From Caballeronia insecticola (GTDB lineage: Bacteria; Pseudomonadota; Gammaproteobacteria; Burkholderiales; Burkholderiaceae): a DNA stretch of 64,000 nucleotides. The notes below the pieces were generated by a model that saw nothing but the letters and a program-made list of their open reading frames with translations, was not told the origin of the DNA and searched no databases. Location of the stretch: contig NC_021295.1 of assembly GCF_000402035.1 (NCBI RefSeq), positions 186,001 through 250,000 of the forward strand, given 5' to 3'. Below are positions 25,639 to 34,314 of this stretch, piece after piece (positions within the stretch are counted from its first letter, which is position 1; the number at the start of each line of letters is the position of its first letter). A program made the translations under genes and the position numbers.

Positions 25639-26604
25639 ATGACCGCCGATCGTTTTCGGGAATTTGAGACATTCGTTTGCGTGGTTGAATCCGGCAGTTT
25701 CTCTGCTGCTTCACGCAAGCTGGACTGCACACCTTCGGCTGTGAGCAAACTCATCGATCGTATGGAGAATCGGCTTGGTGTCCGGCTTTTGCACCGCACT
25801 TCGCGATCGTTGGCTCTGACGCAGGACGGTAAAAACTTTCATCAGGCGGCAATTCGCGCGCTTGAAGCGATCAACGATGCCGAAGGTTCACTGATGCATG
25901 CCGATGCGCCGGTGAGTGGGCTTCTTCGTGTTCACACAACCCTCAACTTCGCGCAACAGCAACTTGCGTTGCTCCTGCCGGAATTTCTCGAAAAGAATCC
26001 CGCACTGCGCCTCGAATTCATACTTCATAGCGACGCGGTCGACCTAATTGCGGCCGACATTGACCTGTCCCTGCAGGTTGGACCCGTGACTAATCCCTCA
26101 TTGGTCGCCAAACGTATCGCCACGACGCGCTGGCTCTTGTGCGCATCGCCGGGATATCTTCGAAGGGCCGGAGTGCCGAAGTCACCCGCTGATCTGGTAA
26201 ACCATAACTGTCTTAACTTCCTGCCCCAGACCTACCGAAGCGTTTGGCCGATGGGAGCGCAGGATGATGCGGGAATCCGGACTTCAGGTATCACACGTTA
26301 CGAGCTGACCGGCAACGTCGCGAGCAACTCCGACAATTTCCTGAAGGTGCTTGCTTGCCAAGGCATGGGCGTAGCACGTTTGGCAGCGTTTCACGTTGCG
26401 CCCGACCTACGCGCTGGAACGTTGCGCACGATCCTCGCAGACTGGCTACCGGAAGATCGCGAACCGGTGTTCGCAGTGTTTCAAAGCCGTCGCAATCTGA
26501 ACTTGCGGGTCAAAGTCTTCGTGAAGTTTCTTGAAGAGCGTCTCGCAGAGGCCGCGGACTGGGGGCTTACGGAGTCGAGCGCTGACCGACTAAGCATTCG
26601 ATAA
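25639..26604 (+). CDS. LysR-family transcriptional regulator
   Basis: The 321-residue protein has an N-terminal winged helix (FETFVCVVESGSFSAASRKL, then CTPSAVSKLIDRME) and a substrate-binding C-terminal domain, of the DmlR/PtxR-like LysR subgroup. I chose ATG 25639, about ten bases after GGGGG. A TTG at 25630 is an alternative. It is divergent from the SDR gene and heads the plus-strand series porin, MFS and Gfo/Idh, so it probably controls this cassette in response to the substrate or an intermediate. Confidence 0.88.
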   Translation: MTADRFREFETFVCVVESGSFSAASRKLDCTPSAVSKLIDRMENRLGVRLLHRTSRSLALTQDGKNFHQAAIRALEAINDAEGSLMHADAPVSGLLRVHTTLNFAQQQLALLLPEFLEKNPALRLEFILHSDAVDLIAADIDLSLQVGPVTNPSLVAKRIATTRWLLCASPGYLRRAGVPKSPADLVNHNCLNFLPQTYRSVWPMGAQDDAGIRTSGITRYELTGNVASNSDNFLKVLACQGMGVARLAAFHVAPDLRAGTLRTILADWLPEDREPVFAVFQSRRNLNLRVKVFVKFLEERLAEAADWGLTESSADRLSIR

Positions 26605-26893
26605 GCCCATCGGTGCCACCCGGGCATGCGCGATAGGCCCGAGTTAGATTCTGACGTCACTGTTATTCCGCCCATTCCCGTTTCAGCACGGCTCGACGGG
26701 TGCCACCGGCGACCGTTAAAGCGAGTTTTTGCTTGCAAAAACGACATGAACTGTGCCGAGAGTTCACAGCTGCTATGAGCTTCGATGGCTGTTTCACTGA
26801 CTCCAAGATCTGCATCATGCAATCACGACGCCACATATCGGCGCTCAAACAGATGCGACCAAGCATCGGATTACAAGATCAACGGAGACAGAC

Positions 26894-28051
26894 ATGCATC
26901 GAATCGGCCGCATGGCCGCCGCCACTGCATTTGCGGCAGGAATACTCGTCGGAGAACACGCTAACGCCACCTCTTCCGTAACGCTTTACGGAGTGCTCGA
27001 CGATAGCTTGTTGTATGTGTCCAATGCTGGAGGCCATTCCAATTTTCAAATGTCCAGCGGCGGGCGCGGTAGCTCGAAGTGGGGCATGCTCGGCAGTGAG
27101 GATCTGGGCGGCGGAACGCAGGCCATCTTCAGGCTCGAGAACGGATTCGATACCAACACCGGCAAAGCCGGCCAGAACGGTGCGCTCTTTGGTCGATACG
27201 CAACGGTTGGCTTGACGAACGATCGGCTCGGCTCGATACAGTTGGGACGGTCCTACGAACTTCTTCCGCTATACCTCAATCCGCAAGCAGCGAGCATCAC
27301 CTTCGGTGGCGGCCTTGCGACGCATGCGGGGGACGTCGACAACGTCTACGGAACCTATCAGCTAAACAACGTAATCCGGTACGAGTCCCCCAAGATTTTT
27401 GGCACGACGTTTGGCGCGATCTTTTCGCCAGGCGGAAGGCCGGGCAATTTTGCGAAGGGACGCGCCTACGAAGTCGGCTTCAAGGGTGACCAGGGCGGGT
27501 TTTCATATGCAGCTTTATACGCGAATATTAATAATCCAGCGACCACGCTCTGGTATGCCTCTGCAGATCCGGTTTCAGGAAGCGCGTTCACCAATCCACT
27601 AAGCAACACGGTCTACGCCGGCTACGCCTCGGCTGGCAACTATCAGGTCTACGGGACCACTCTAGCCTACACGTTCGGAAACTCGATGATTGCCACTGTG
27701 CTGACCAACACACGCTTTGGCGATGTGATCCGGACAGCCTCGACGCCTTTTGCCGGTACGCACTTCTTTCGCAACGCCGAACTGAGCTACACCTATCAGT
27801 TCACGCCCGCGTTTAATGTTGGCGTCGGTGCCGACTACACGAAGGGCGACGATGCCCACTACTGGCAAGGTAACCTTGGTGCGTCCTACCTTCTTTCCAA
27901 ACGGACCTACGTGTACGCGGTGGTGGTTGCAGCGCGCGCGAATGGTATCGACTCAACAGGCAAACCAGCTGGTCCGGACCTTCTCGGCCAACCAGGTTCC
28001 ACGTCACCAAATGAGTTCGCAACGCGCATCGGGCTTCGCCACACGTTCTGA
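26894..28051 (+). CDS. Gram-negative general porin (Burkholderia OmpC-like)
   Basis: The 385-residue protein starts with a signal peptide (AAATAFAAGILVGEHANA), followed by the porin opening SSVTLYGVLDDSLLYVSN. The motif SRFGMLGSEDLGGG appears here as SKWGMLGSEDLGGGTQAIF, then the L3/eyelet region GRYATVGLTNDRLGSIQLGR. It ends in GLRHTF with the terminal Phe needed for outer-membrane assembly. A GGAGAC ribosome site precedes the ATG. As part of the LysR-porin-MFS-oxidoreductase series, it probably supplies outer-membrane entry for the substrate of this cassette. Confidence 0.93.
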   Translation: MHRIGRMAAATAFAAGILVGEHANATSSVTLYGVLDDSLLYVSNAGGHSNFQMSSGGRGSSKWGMLGSEDLGGGTQAIFRLENGFDTNTGKAGQNGALFGRYATVGLTNDRLGSIQLGRSYELLPLYLNPQAASITFGGGLATHAGDVDNVYGTYQLNNVIRYESPKIFGTTFGAIFSPGGRPGNFAKGRAYEVGFKGDQGGFSYAALYANINNPATTLWYASADPVSGSAFTNPLSNTVYAGYASAGNYQVYGTTLAYTFGNSMIATVLTNTRFGDVIRTASTPFAGTHFFRNAELSYTYQFTPAFNVGVGADYTKGDDAHYWQGNLGASYLLSKRTYVYAVVVAARANGIDSTGKPAGPDLLGQPGSTSPNEFATRIGLRHTF

Positions 28052-28185
28052 TCGGTTGCAGTTGAAACCGCCGGCAATCGACCCTTCGAAATGCTGGCCG
28101 ACCAATCTCGTTCAATAATCGCAGGACTGGGTTCCAGCTGAGCCAACAGCGGAATCGCAACAGGTCAACTGGTAGGAGATTTTTC

Positions 28186-29559
28186 ATGGATCGACCACTA
28201 CGATCAATACGACTCGGTTCCGTCGACGTAACGGATGTCATCGACCGTGGGTCGATGAGCGCTGTCGCATGGCGTGTGCTCGCACTTTGCCTAATCGCGA
28301 TGCTCGTGGACGGCTTCGACATCCAGGTCATTACCTACGTCGCGCCGGTCCTGACCCGCGACTTGGGCATTGAGCGATCACTGCTTGGTCCAGTGTTCTC
28401 GAGCGGTCTGGTTGAAACCACGCTCGGCGCATTCATATTCGGCTCTCTCGGAGACCGGCTAGGGCGAAAAAACGTACTCTGTGCGTGCATGCTGGTTTTC
28501 GCACTCTGTTCGCTCGGGACAATCACTGCGACGGGAATCAAAAGCCTGATGATCTGGCGATTCGTGTCCGGTCTAGGTCTGGGCGGCTTGACTCCGTTGA
28601 CCGTGGCCTATGTTGCTGAATTTTGCCCAGGGCGCTACAAAGTGTCGGCGGCCATGATCACGACGTCCGGTTACGCGATCGGCGCTGCGGGTGGAGGACT
28701 TTTAGCCTCGTTCATGATTCCCATGTTCGGCTGGCAATCCGTGTTCATACTCGGCGGCGTCGCACCGGTCCTTATCCTCGTCGCGATTGCCGTCATGTTG
28801 CCTCAGTCCATCGTCGATCTCGCCCGTCGAGGCCGCTCGAATCTGGTTGCAAAGGCGATGACTCGGATCGCACCGACGATCTTAGTCGATCCGGCCGCTC
28901 CAATCAGTCTGGCTGAAAAGGCATCTGGCTTCCCAGTGCGACGACTCTTTGCTGAAGGCCGGACGCCACGCACGATCGTCCTCTGGAGCATGTTCTTCGC
29001 CAATATTCTGTCGCTCTACTTCATGGTGTCGTGGCTTCCAACCATCGCACACGGCTCGGGCATAGATTTGCCGGATGCCGTTCGCGCAGCGGCGGTCATG
29101 CAGGTGGGAAGCGTCTTGGGAACATTCTCGCTTGCTGCGCTCGTCCGCAAGTTTGACACCTTTGGGATGGTCGGGTTTGGTTTCGGTGCGGGTGCTCTTG
29201 CGCTGGTGCTTTTGGCGTTCGCCGGCAGTTCCATCACCTACTTCACGACAGTTGCGTTCTTCGCTGGCTTCTTCGTGATCGGAACACAGACGGGGGCGAA
29301 TGCCGTGAGCGCGTTCGCCTACCCTCCGAGCCTTCGGTCGACCGGAGTTGGCTGGGCCTTGGGAATTGGCCGCACTGGCGCGATCATTGGACCGTCGCTC
29401 GGTGGCGCCTTGATGGCATTAGGCTGGCCAACTCGCGATCTCCTGCTTATAGCCGCCGGTCCTGCCCTGCTTGCCGCACTCTGTGCCTTTGCGATCTCAC
29501 GCATGGTCGCGCGGGAAGCCGAAGTCCAAGGCACGGCCACCGCACAGAGCGCTGTTTAA
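28186..29559 (+). CDS. MFS transporter, aromatic acid:H+ symporter (AAHS) type
   Basis: The 457-residue carrier has about twelve membrane segments. Family signatures are LVDGFDIQVITYVAP in helix 1, the loop 2-3 motif GSLGDRLGRKNVL and a second-half loop. The D-G-F-D element of helix 1 is typical of AAHS carriers such as PcaK and BenK, which take up aromatic or related carboxylates with protons. The ribosome site TAGGAGA is eleven bases before the ATG. It lies 134 bases after the porin gene and 90 before the oxidoreductase, in the same direction. The substrate is probably an organic acid, not identified. Confidence 0.88.
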   Translation: MDRPLRSIRLGSVDVTDVIDRGSMSAVAWRVLALCLIAMLVDGFDIQVITYVAPVLTRDLGIERSLLGPVFSSGLVETTLGAFIFGSLGDRLGRKNVLCACMLVFALCSLGTITATGIKSLMIWRFVSGLGLGGLTPLTVAYVAEFCPGRYKVSAAMITTSGYAIGAAGGGLLASFMIPMFGWQSVFILGGVAPVLILVAIAVMLPQSIVDLARRGRSNLVAKAMTRIAPTILVDPAAPISLAEKASGFPVRRLFAEGRTPRTIVLWSMFFANILSLYFMVSWLPTIAHGSGIDLPDAVRAAAVMQVGSVLGTFSLAALVRKFDTFGMVGFGFGAGALALVLLAFAGSSITYFTTVAFFAGFFVIGTQTGANAVSAFAYPPSLRSTGVGWALGIGRTGAIIGPSLGGALMALGWPTRDLLLIAAGPALLAALCAFAISRMVAREAEVQGTATAQSAV

Positions 29560-29649
29560 TCACATCGATCTAAAAGCAAAACCAAGAAATGCCGTACCGC
29601 ACTATCAATGTGCGGTAGGCGGGAAACTTACGTTCTGGAGAAATCGACT

Positions 29650-30714
29650 ATGCAATCCAAAGAGATACGAATTGGCATCATCGGCGCAGTACACGATCAC
29701 TTTTGGCCCGTTTGGGGGAAAGGAGTCTTCTTTGAATTTCGAGACCATCCCGGAGTCAAGTTGATCGCAGCGACAGAAGAACATGTCGAGCTTCAGAATC
29801 GGTTGCGCGACGAACTTGGTGTCGAGCGAATCTACACCGACTACAACGAAATGCTGGAAGTCGAGCAACTCGACGCAGTGCTGATCGGATTGCCGAGCAA
29901 CGCTAAAGTCGGGCCTGTTCGGGCCGCCGCAAAGAAAGGGCTGCATATTCTGATGGACAAGCCTTTGTGCACGACTATGGCCGATGCATGGGAGATGAAG
30001 AAAATCGTTGATGAAACGGGCGTCAAACTCGTTGTCAACTCACTGTCAATCTGGAAAGCCCCGCTTCGCAAAGGCTTTGACCTGATCACCGAGGGCGCGA
30101 TCGGAAAGCCGTTTTGGGCGAAATGGCGTAATGCCAATGCTGGAACGGAAAAGGCCGGCGCGTCGAAATTTTTCACCGACTGGCTCTGGAATATGGAGAA
30201 AAACGGCGGCGGTATCCTGATCAACTACTGCTATTACGGCATCAGCTATCTGTGTCATGTTTTCGGGCGGCCCTCGAGCGTCTCTGCGATGGCAGGGCAC
30301 TTCGTCAAAGAGCACATTCCGGTCGAAATGGAAGACAACGCGGTGGTCACGATGAAATGGCCGGGAGCGCTGGGTCAGGCCGAGGGAAGCTGGACCCAGA
30401 CCGACGAAGGCCCCGACGAGGAAGTGGACCCGACCAACCGTGGGCTGATTGTCTATGGAACCGATGGAGTGCTCCGCACAAGCAGTAAAGGATACGTCGT
30501 TCTGGTGAACGCCTCGAACCCTAAAGGAAAGCGGATCGACTGCAGTTCGATTCCGGTCAAATTCAAGGACGGGGCGCAGCATTTCGTGAGTGTTATCCGA
30601 GGTGAATGCGAAGTGGATCCGTTGTGTAGTCTCGAACTCAATATCTTGGTTCAGGAGGTCTCTACCGCGGGATATCAATCGATACGCGAGAAACGAGAGA
30701 TCGAACTGTCCTGA
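29650..30714 (+). CDS. Gfo/Idh/MocA-family oxidoreductase
   Basis: The 354-residue protein starts at ATG 29650 (MQSKEIRIGII), preceded by GGAG. The N-terminal Rossmann domain shows IRIGIIGAVHDHFWPVW, where the usual GxGxxG is altered, followed by LDAVLIGLPSN. The EKP motif appears as LMDKPLCTT with the conserved Lys. The C-terminal alpha/beta domain includes NMEKNGGGILINYCYYGI, with the region where the catalytic His normally lies. Members oxidise sugars, inositols or related polyols with NAD(P). It ends the plus-strand cassette and is followed by a hairpin. Confidence 0.85.
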   Translation: MQSKEIRIGIIGAVHDHFWPVWGKGVFFEFRDHPGVKLIAATEEHVELQNRLRDELGVERIYTDYNEMLEVEQLDAVLIGLPSNAKVGPVRAAAKKGLHILMDKPLCTTMADAWEMKKIVDETGVKLVVNSLSIWKAPLRKGFDLITEGAIGKPFWAKWRNANAGTEKAGASKFFTDWLWNMEKNGGGILINYCYYGISYLCHVFGRPSSVSAMAGHFVKEHIPVEMEDNAVVTMKWPGALGQAEGSWTQTDEGPDEEVDPTNRGLIVYGTDGVLRTSSKGYVVLVNASNPKGKRIDCSSIPVKFKDGAQHFVSVIRGECEVDPLCSLELNILVQEVSTAGYQSIREKREIELS

Positions 30715-30740
30715 ATCAAGCCAAAGCCTGGGTCCAGCCG

Positions 30741-30760
30741 GCCTATTGTTTGCAATAGGC
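30741..30760 (+). terminator. Hairpin after the Gfo/Idh/MocA gene
   Basis: GCCTATTG-TTTG-CAATAGGC is a perfect 8-bp stem 27 bases after the stop codon. No clear T-run follows, so its terminator role is tentative. Confidence 0.45.
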
Positions 30761-30878
30761 GCGATTGTGCGTATCGCGACGGTCAGTTAGCGGAGTAATG
30801 CGGTCGTTCCAACGGGGGGTTCGCCCCTTCGCTGAACGGCTGGTCGTGGCCGACAAGCGCACGCTCGCCGGCCGCCGG

Positions 30879-31730
30879 CTAGCAAACCACCGTCTGTTCA
30901 GCCATCTCTAGCGCGTCGTCCACCTCGATCCCGAGGTATAGCACGGTGCTCTCAATTTTTGTGTGGCCTAGCAGCAGTTGGACAACGCGCAGATTACTGG
31001 TGCGTCGATAGATCAACGACGCTTTCGTGCGCCGCATGGTGTGCGTACCATACGCACTGTCATCGAGGCCGATCAGCGCGACCCAACGATGAACGATGCG
31101 TGCATACCGGCGCGTCGAGACGTGTGCCGAAGCGTGCAGCCGACTCGGAAACAAATAATCGGCGGGCTTCAATCCCCGCGCCGAAATCCAGGCAGAGACA
31201 CTTTGACGAGTCTGCTCCGTGATTTCAAACTGCACCGGTCTATGCGTCTTCTGCTGCATGAAAGTCGTCCGAGCTACGACGTGACCTCCCAAGTAGACGG
31301 GCGGCAAGTCCGTTGCCCTGGCTTTTGGGCCCAGCCTTGGGGCTCCCGCCTCTGGGTCCAGCGCTGCTGCGCGCTTCAGTTCAGAGCGAAGGCGGCGATT
31401 CTCACGGCGATTCGCGGCCTTCACCTGGTGCTTGACACCGTGCCAGTTCACCATGCGCGCGCCGCGCAACCACCGGTGGTATCGGGCACCGCGGAACCCT
31501 TCGTCGCCGTGCTCGTGCAACAGATATGCGGTGGTTGCCGCAAGGCCTTGACCCAGCACGACACCACTTGCAATGAGCGGGTTATGCGGCATCATATGGA
31601 GCGCAACGGTGAGCGCTTCCGGTAGCGGGCGCAGTGTCACGTCCGCGGCATAGGTTCCAGCCAGCCACCCAGCAATGGGTGAGCTGACGCCAAAGAGCAA
31701 CGTCGCCCTTTCCGCTTCGTGATTCCGCAT
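30879..31730 (-). CDS. Chimeric ORF: N-terminus of a conjugative coupling protein (TrwB/TraD-like) fused to a tyrosine-recombinase catalytic domain
   Basis: The frame starts at ATG 31730 (MRNHEAERAT) behind GGGAG and gives 283 residues. Residues 10-30 and 50-72 are hydrophobic, followed by FRGARYHRWLRGARMVNWHG and a basic helix. This is the layout of the membrane anchor of type IV coupling proteins, but no Walker A follows. From about residue 135 the sequence is a recombinase catalytic domain: RATDLPP (possible first Arg), VMQ/MQQKTHRPVQFEI, THTMRR (His230, Arg233), LGHTKIES (His256) and Tyr265. The two parts are joined in frame near residues 122-137. It follows two mobilisation genes in the operon order expected for a coupling protein. 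Whether the fusion is expressed or active is unknown. Confidence 0.65.
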   Translation of the reverse strand: MRNHEAERATLLFGVSSPIAGWLAGTYAADVTLRPLPEALTVALHMMPHNPLIASGVVLGQGLAATTAYLLHEHGDEGFRGARYHRWLRGARMVNWHGVKHQVKAANRRENRRLRSELKRAAALDPEAGAPRLGPKARATDLPPVYLGGHVVARTTFMQQKTHRPVQFEITEQTRQSVSAWISARGLKPADYLFPSRLHASAHVSTRRYARIVHRWVALIGLDDSAYGTHTMRRTKASLIYRRTSNLRVVQLLLGHTKIESTVLYLGIEVDDALEMAEQTVVC

Positions 31731-31734
31731 CGGC

Positions 31735-31947
31735 CTAACTCCCGCTGCGCCTGAGGACTGCATCACATCGCCTGTCGAGCCACGTGGCCAAGATCTGTGC
31801 GTCGCGAGCCGCATCGACGCAATCGCGCTGCAACGCGCTGAGCAGCGCGTCGCGCGGCCAGTAGCTCATGCTTGGTGAGTTGAGAGCCGCCTGAATATCG
31901 GCGTCGACCCGCTCGATGGACTCAATCGGGTCGGTCAGGTCTGACAT
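31735..31947 (-). CDS. Small hypothetical protein of the mobilisation operon
   Basis: I do not recognise the family. The 70-residue protein begins at ATG 31947 (MSDLTDPIES), which overlaps the stop of the upstream RHH-like gene as TGATG. It is mostly helical and charged (ERVDADIQAALNS, then DAARDAQILATWLDRRC). The coupling-protein-like frame starts five bases after its stop. The overlap and spacing indicate an operon transcribed away from the candidate oriT, so a relaxosome-accessory role is possible. Confidence 0.5.
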   Translation of the reverse strand: MSDLTDPIESIERVDADIQAALNSPSMSYWPRDALLSALQRDCVDAARDAQILATWLDRRCDAVLRRSGS

Positions 31948-32355
31948 CACGAATCCTCCGTCAAGCGAGCGATCAGCGAAACGAGTTCGGGAGATGAGGC
32001 CGCGAGCAATTCCGCCGGCATAGCAGTACTTATTTCGGCGTCTTGGCATGCAAGGACGAGATCATTGAACTCGCCGGTCGTCGCCTGCTTCCGCATCAGG
32101 AAGAGCAGTGCGGCCAGCGGTGTGTGTGAAGTCGTCTGGCTGCGCTCAATCTCCGCGAGCCGACCGTTTAGTTCTTGCTGCTCAGCCCATGTTTCCATGC
32201 TGTCGCGAGCGGAGTCGCGCTGGCTATCGCGACTCATCGCCTTATCGCGAATGTATTTCGACAAATGCTTATAGCCCGCCAATGCTGCGGCCTCTTCGAC
32301 CCTGCGGCGATCCTCCTCTGAAAAACCAGACTGGGATCGATTTGCCTGTGCTCAT
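31947..32355 (-). pseudogene. RHH-type mobilisation/relaxosome accessory protein (MobC/TrwA-like), N-terminus apparently frameshifted
   Basis: The continuous frame from 32351 reads SGFSEEDRRRVEEAAALAGY followed by KHLSKYIRDKAMS. This is the pattern of ribbon-helix-helix relaxosome proteins, ending at 111 residues from TTG 32282. The RHH beta-strand segment lies upstream of that TTG and has no start codon in frame. An ATG at 32355 (MSTGKSIPV) lies in a different frame, one base out. The simplest reading is a gene starting at 32355 with a one-base frameshift near 32325. If so it is inactive. Alternatively, translation from TTG 32282 gives a shortened protein. Its place, first gene leftward of the candidate oriT, matches trwA of R388. 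Confidence 0.5.
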
Positions 32356-32400
32356 GCGTGGTTATGCCTGTTGTTGAAAATAGAGTAACTCATTCTTCTT

Positions 32401-32626
32401 ACCTATAGTATTGTCTATAGGTATCAAGTGCGCAAACACATAGCTTTCCTGTGAATTCCTATAGCAACGCTATAGAGCCAAAGTAGTGTTACTTTTGATT
32501 TGAGGCCGATAAAACCAAGGGTTTGCATCCCCGAAGGGGGTGCGTGATGTGTATTGAGATTTCTGGCCTGTTAAGGACAGGGATCTCTAGGGGTTAAGGG
32601 CGTGATAGTCGACTAGCCCGAAGGGC
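32401..32626. other. Candidate origin of transfer (oriT) and stb control region with four inverted repeats
   Basis: This gene-free stretch (32356-32746) separates the leftward mobilisation genes from the rightward stbABC genes, the place of oriT in R388-type plasmids. It contains TATTGTCTATAG at 32409-32420, which as I recall is identical to the core around the TrwC nick of R388. The core is flanked by the repeat ACCTATAG (32401) and CTATAGGT (32415). Further hairpins are CTATAGC-AAC-GCTATAG (32459-32475), a GCATCCCC-GAA-GGGGGTGC hairpin with one mismatch (32525-32543), and GCCC-GAA-GGGC (32616-32626). No intact relaxase gene is in the window, so transfer would need one in trans. Confidence 0.5.
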
Positions 32627-32746
32627 GTAGGCGGCAAACATGCGAGGCAGCAGCAGAAAGGTTGCAAAACAGATGCAACTTGATAGTATGACAAATGCGT
32701 GTGAGATGCAGTAGGACTGCGTATCAATAGCTCGGAGGACGCGTGA

Positions 32747-33211
32747 ATGCCGCAACGTGACGTGATGCAGGCTTTGACGGCACTGGAGCCAAAGACCAAA
32801 GCGGCAAAAGTACGCGAAGTGATGCCGTTGATCGAACAGAGGATCTCAGCGGGCGTGCGGATCGCGGATATTCTGAAAGCTCTGAGAGAGAGTGGGATCG
32901 ATTTGACCGAAGCCACAATGAAAAACTACTTGTACCGATACCGGCAGAAGCAGCAGGTCGAGCGAGAGACTACAGGGCAGAAAATTCAATCTAATGCAAA
33001 GCATGCTAGCGCCACCGATCCGGTGTCACAACGACACTACTCTGACTCCTCTTCGATAACTGATTCAGATTCATCGGCACAAGTAGCCTCACACAGACCG
33101 ATCTCGATGCAGGAGCTAGACCGCTTGATGAAACCCGACCCGGCAGAACAAGCCGAGAAACTGGCACGTTATGAACGCCTGGCCAAACAGCAACGAAGGA
33201 GTCGCACATGA
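32747..33211 (+). CDS. StbA-like plasmid stability/regulatory protein
   Basis: The 154-residue protein has an N-terminal helix-turn-helix-like region (VREVMPLIEQRISAGVRIAD, later TEATMKNYLYRYRQKQQ) of the type seen in StbA-like regulators. A low-complexity polar linker and a helical C-terminus (SMQELDRLMKPDPAEQAEKL) follow. In R388, StbA binds repeats beside oriT and controls plasmid positioning and conjugation. The stop codon overlaps the ATG of the stbB frame as ATGA, which supports the stbABC reading. GGAGG precedes the chosen ATG (ATGCCGCAACG) by about eight bases. Confidence 0.6.
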   Translation: MPQRDVMQALTALEPKTKAAKVREVMPLIEQRISAGVRIADILKALRESGIDLTEATMKNYLYRYRQKQQVERETTGQKIQSNAKHASATDPVSQRHYSDSSSITDSDSSAQVASHRPISMQELDRLMKPDPAEQAEKLARYERLAKQQRRSRT

Positions 33212-33910
33212 AAGTCGCCGTCATCAACTTCAGTGGCAATCCGGGAAAAACACGCTGGTCGATAATCTGCTCGCGCCGCGCATGAACCCGCAGAAGTTCG
33301 AGATCGAAACAATCAATGCGGGATCATCCGGCTCCAACGCCGAACGGCTCAAGGGCGAGGACTACGGCGGACTTCAGGTGGATTTGATGACGCTCGATTC
33401 GCCCATCGTGGATGTGGGCGCGTCGAACGTCTAGGAATTCATCAAACGGATGAGCCAGTTCGACGGCTCTCACGAGGAGTTCGATTATTTTGTCGTGCCT
33501 GCGGTGAGCGAGAAGAAACAGCAGATCGACACGGTCAACACCATCGAGACACTGGCCGCGCTTGGCGTTCCCCGAAGAAAATCCGTGTGGTGTTCAACAA
33601 GGTCGAACTCGAAGATGCGAGCGATGTGCCGCGCTTGTTCAGTACGGTCTTTGGCCTTCACGCGGAGCGAAAGTGCTTCACGTTGAAACCGTAATCGGTG
33701 GTTCTCAGAAACGAGATTTTCGAGCGGCTGCGTGCGCTCAAAAAGAATGTCTCGGAGATCATCGCGGATGAGACCGACTACCGGGCCATGCTCCGCGAAG
33801 CGACTGACGAGGACACGAAAGCGCGTGCAGTCAGCATGATTTCGGCGCAGCGGCTCGCGAAGTCTGCGCACAAGAACCTGGATGACGTGTACAAGGTTCT
33901 GTTCAAGTAA
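33208..33910 (+). pseudogene. stbB: StbB-like ParA/MRP-type ATPase, broken by frameshifts and stops
   Basis: The start is clear: AAGGAG, then ATG 33208, MKVAVINFSGNPGKT with a deviant Walker A. A one-base loss near 33252 shifts the frame to LVDNLLAPRMNPQKFEIETI. A TAG at 33432-33434 follows VDVGASNV. EEFDYFVVPAVSEKKQQIDT and TIETLAALGVP follow. Another shift near 33575 leads to KKIRVVFNKVELED. A further stop lies at about 33692, and the end is LKKNVSEIIADETDYRAML. With at least two frameshifts and two stops, no ATPase can be made. Intact StbB would act in plasmid maintenance and transfer. Confidence 0.75.
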
Positions 33911-33957
33911 CGGGGGACGTCACGGGCGGCAACGTATCCACCGCACGCGAAGCGCTG

Positions 33958-34314
33958 ATGGCCGAGCTATTGCAAGATGCCGACGCGCTTGTGCGCCGCT
34001 TCGAACAGGCCGATGAAGGGCTGTCCGGAAAGATCGAGCGAGCAACCAGCGACGCGGCAGGCAAAGCGTTTCTCGCAGCGAAGCTCAATTTCGAGTCAGT
34101 GATCGACCAGAATAGCGACAGGCTCATGGAGGCAGGCCGCGTTGCGGCCGCACAGATTGGAAATCAGCTCAATAATGGCGCCCTCCAGCTTGTTTCCAAA
34201 AATGCCGCATTTGAACGTAAGGCGCGACGGCTCGTGGTGATGCTGGCCGTGTTCGCGCTAACCGCTGGCGTCGTCGGCGGCTTCATCGGGAGCAAACTGG
34301 CCATCGGCATGTGA
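33958..34314 (+). CDS. StbC-like small membrane protein
   Basis: The 118-residue protein has a long amphipathic helical N-terminus (LVRRFEQADEGLSGKIERA) and one C-terminal membrane segment (VVMLAVFALTAGVVGGFIG). It directly follows the stbB remnant and corresponds in position and design to stbC of stbABC operons. Its function is unknown even in R388. The frame is open further upstream, to just after the stbB stop, so an earlier non-ATG start is possible. Confidence 0.5.
   Translation: MAELLQDADALVRRFEQADEGLSGKIERATSDAAGKAFLAAKLNFESVIDQNSDRLMEAGRVAAAQIGNQLNNGALQLVSKNAAFERKARRLVVMLAVFALTAGVVGGFIGSKLAIGM

Noticed and set aside
32401-32475. Intrinsic terminators for the mobilisation and stb transcripts
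   Set aside because: The hairpins lie between two divergent gene sets and lack T-runs, so oriT or operator function is more likely.
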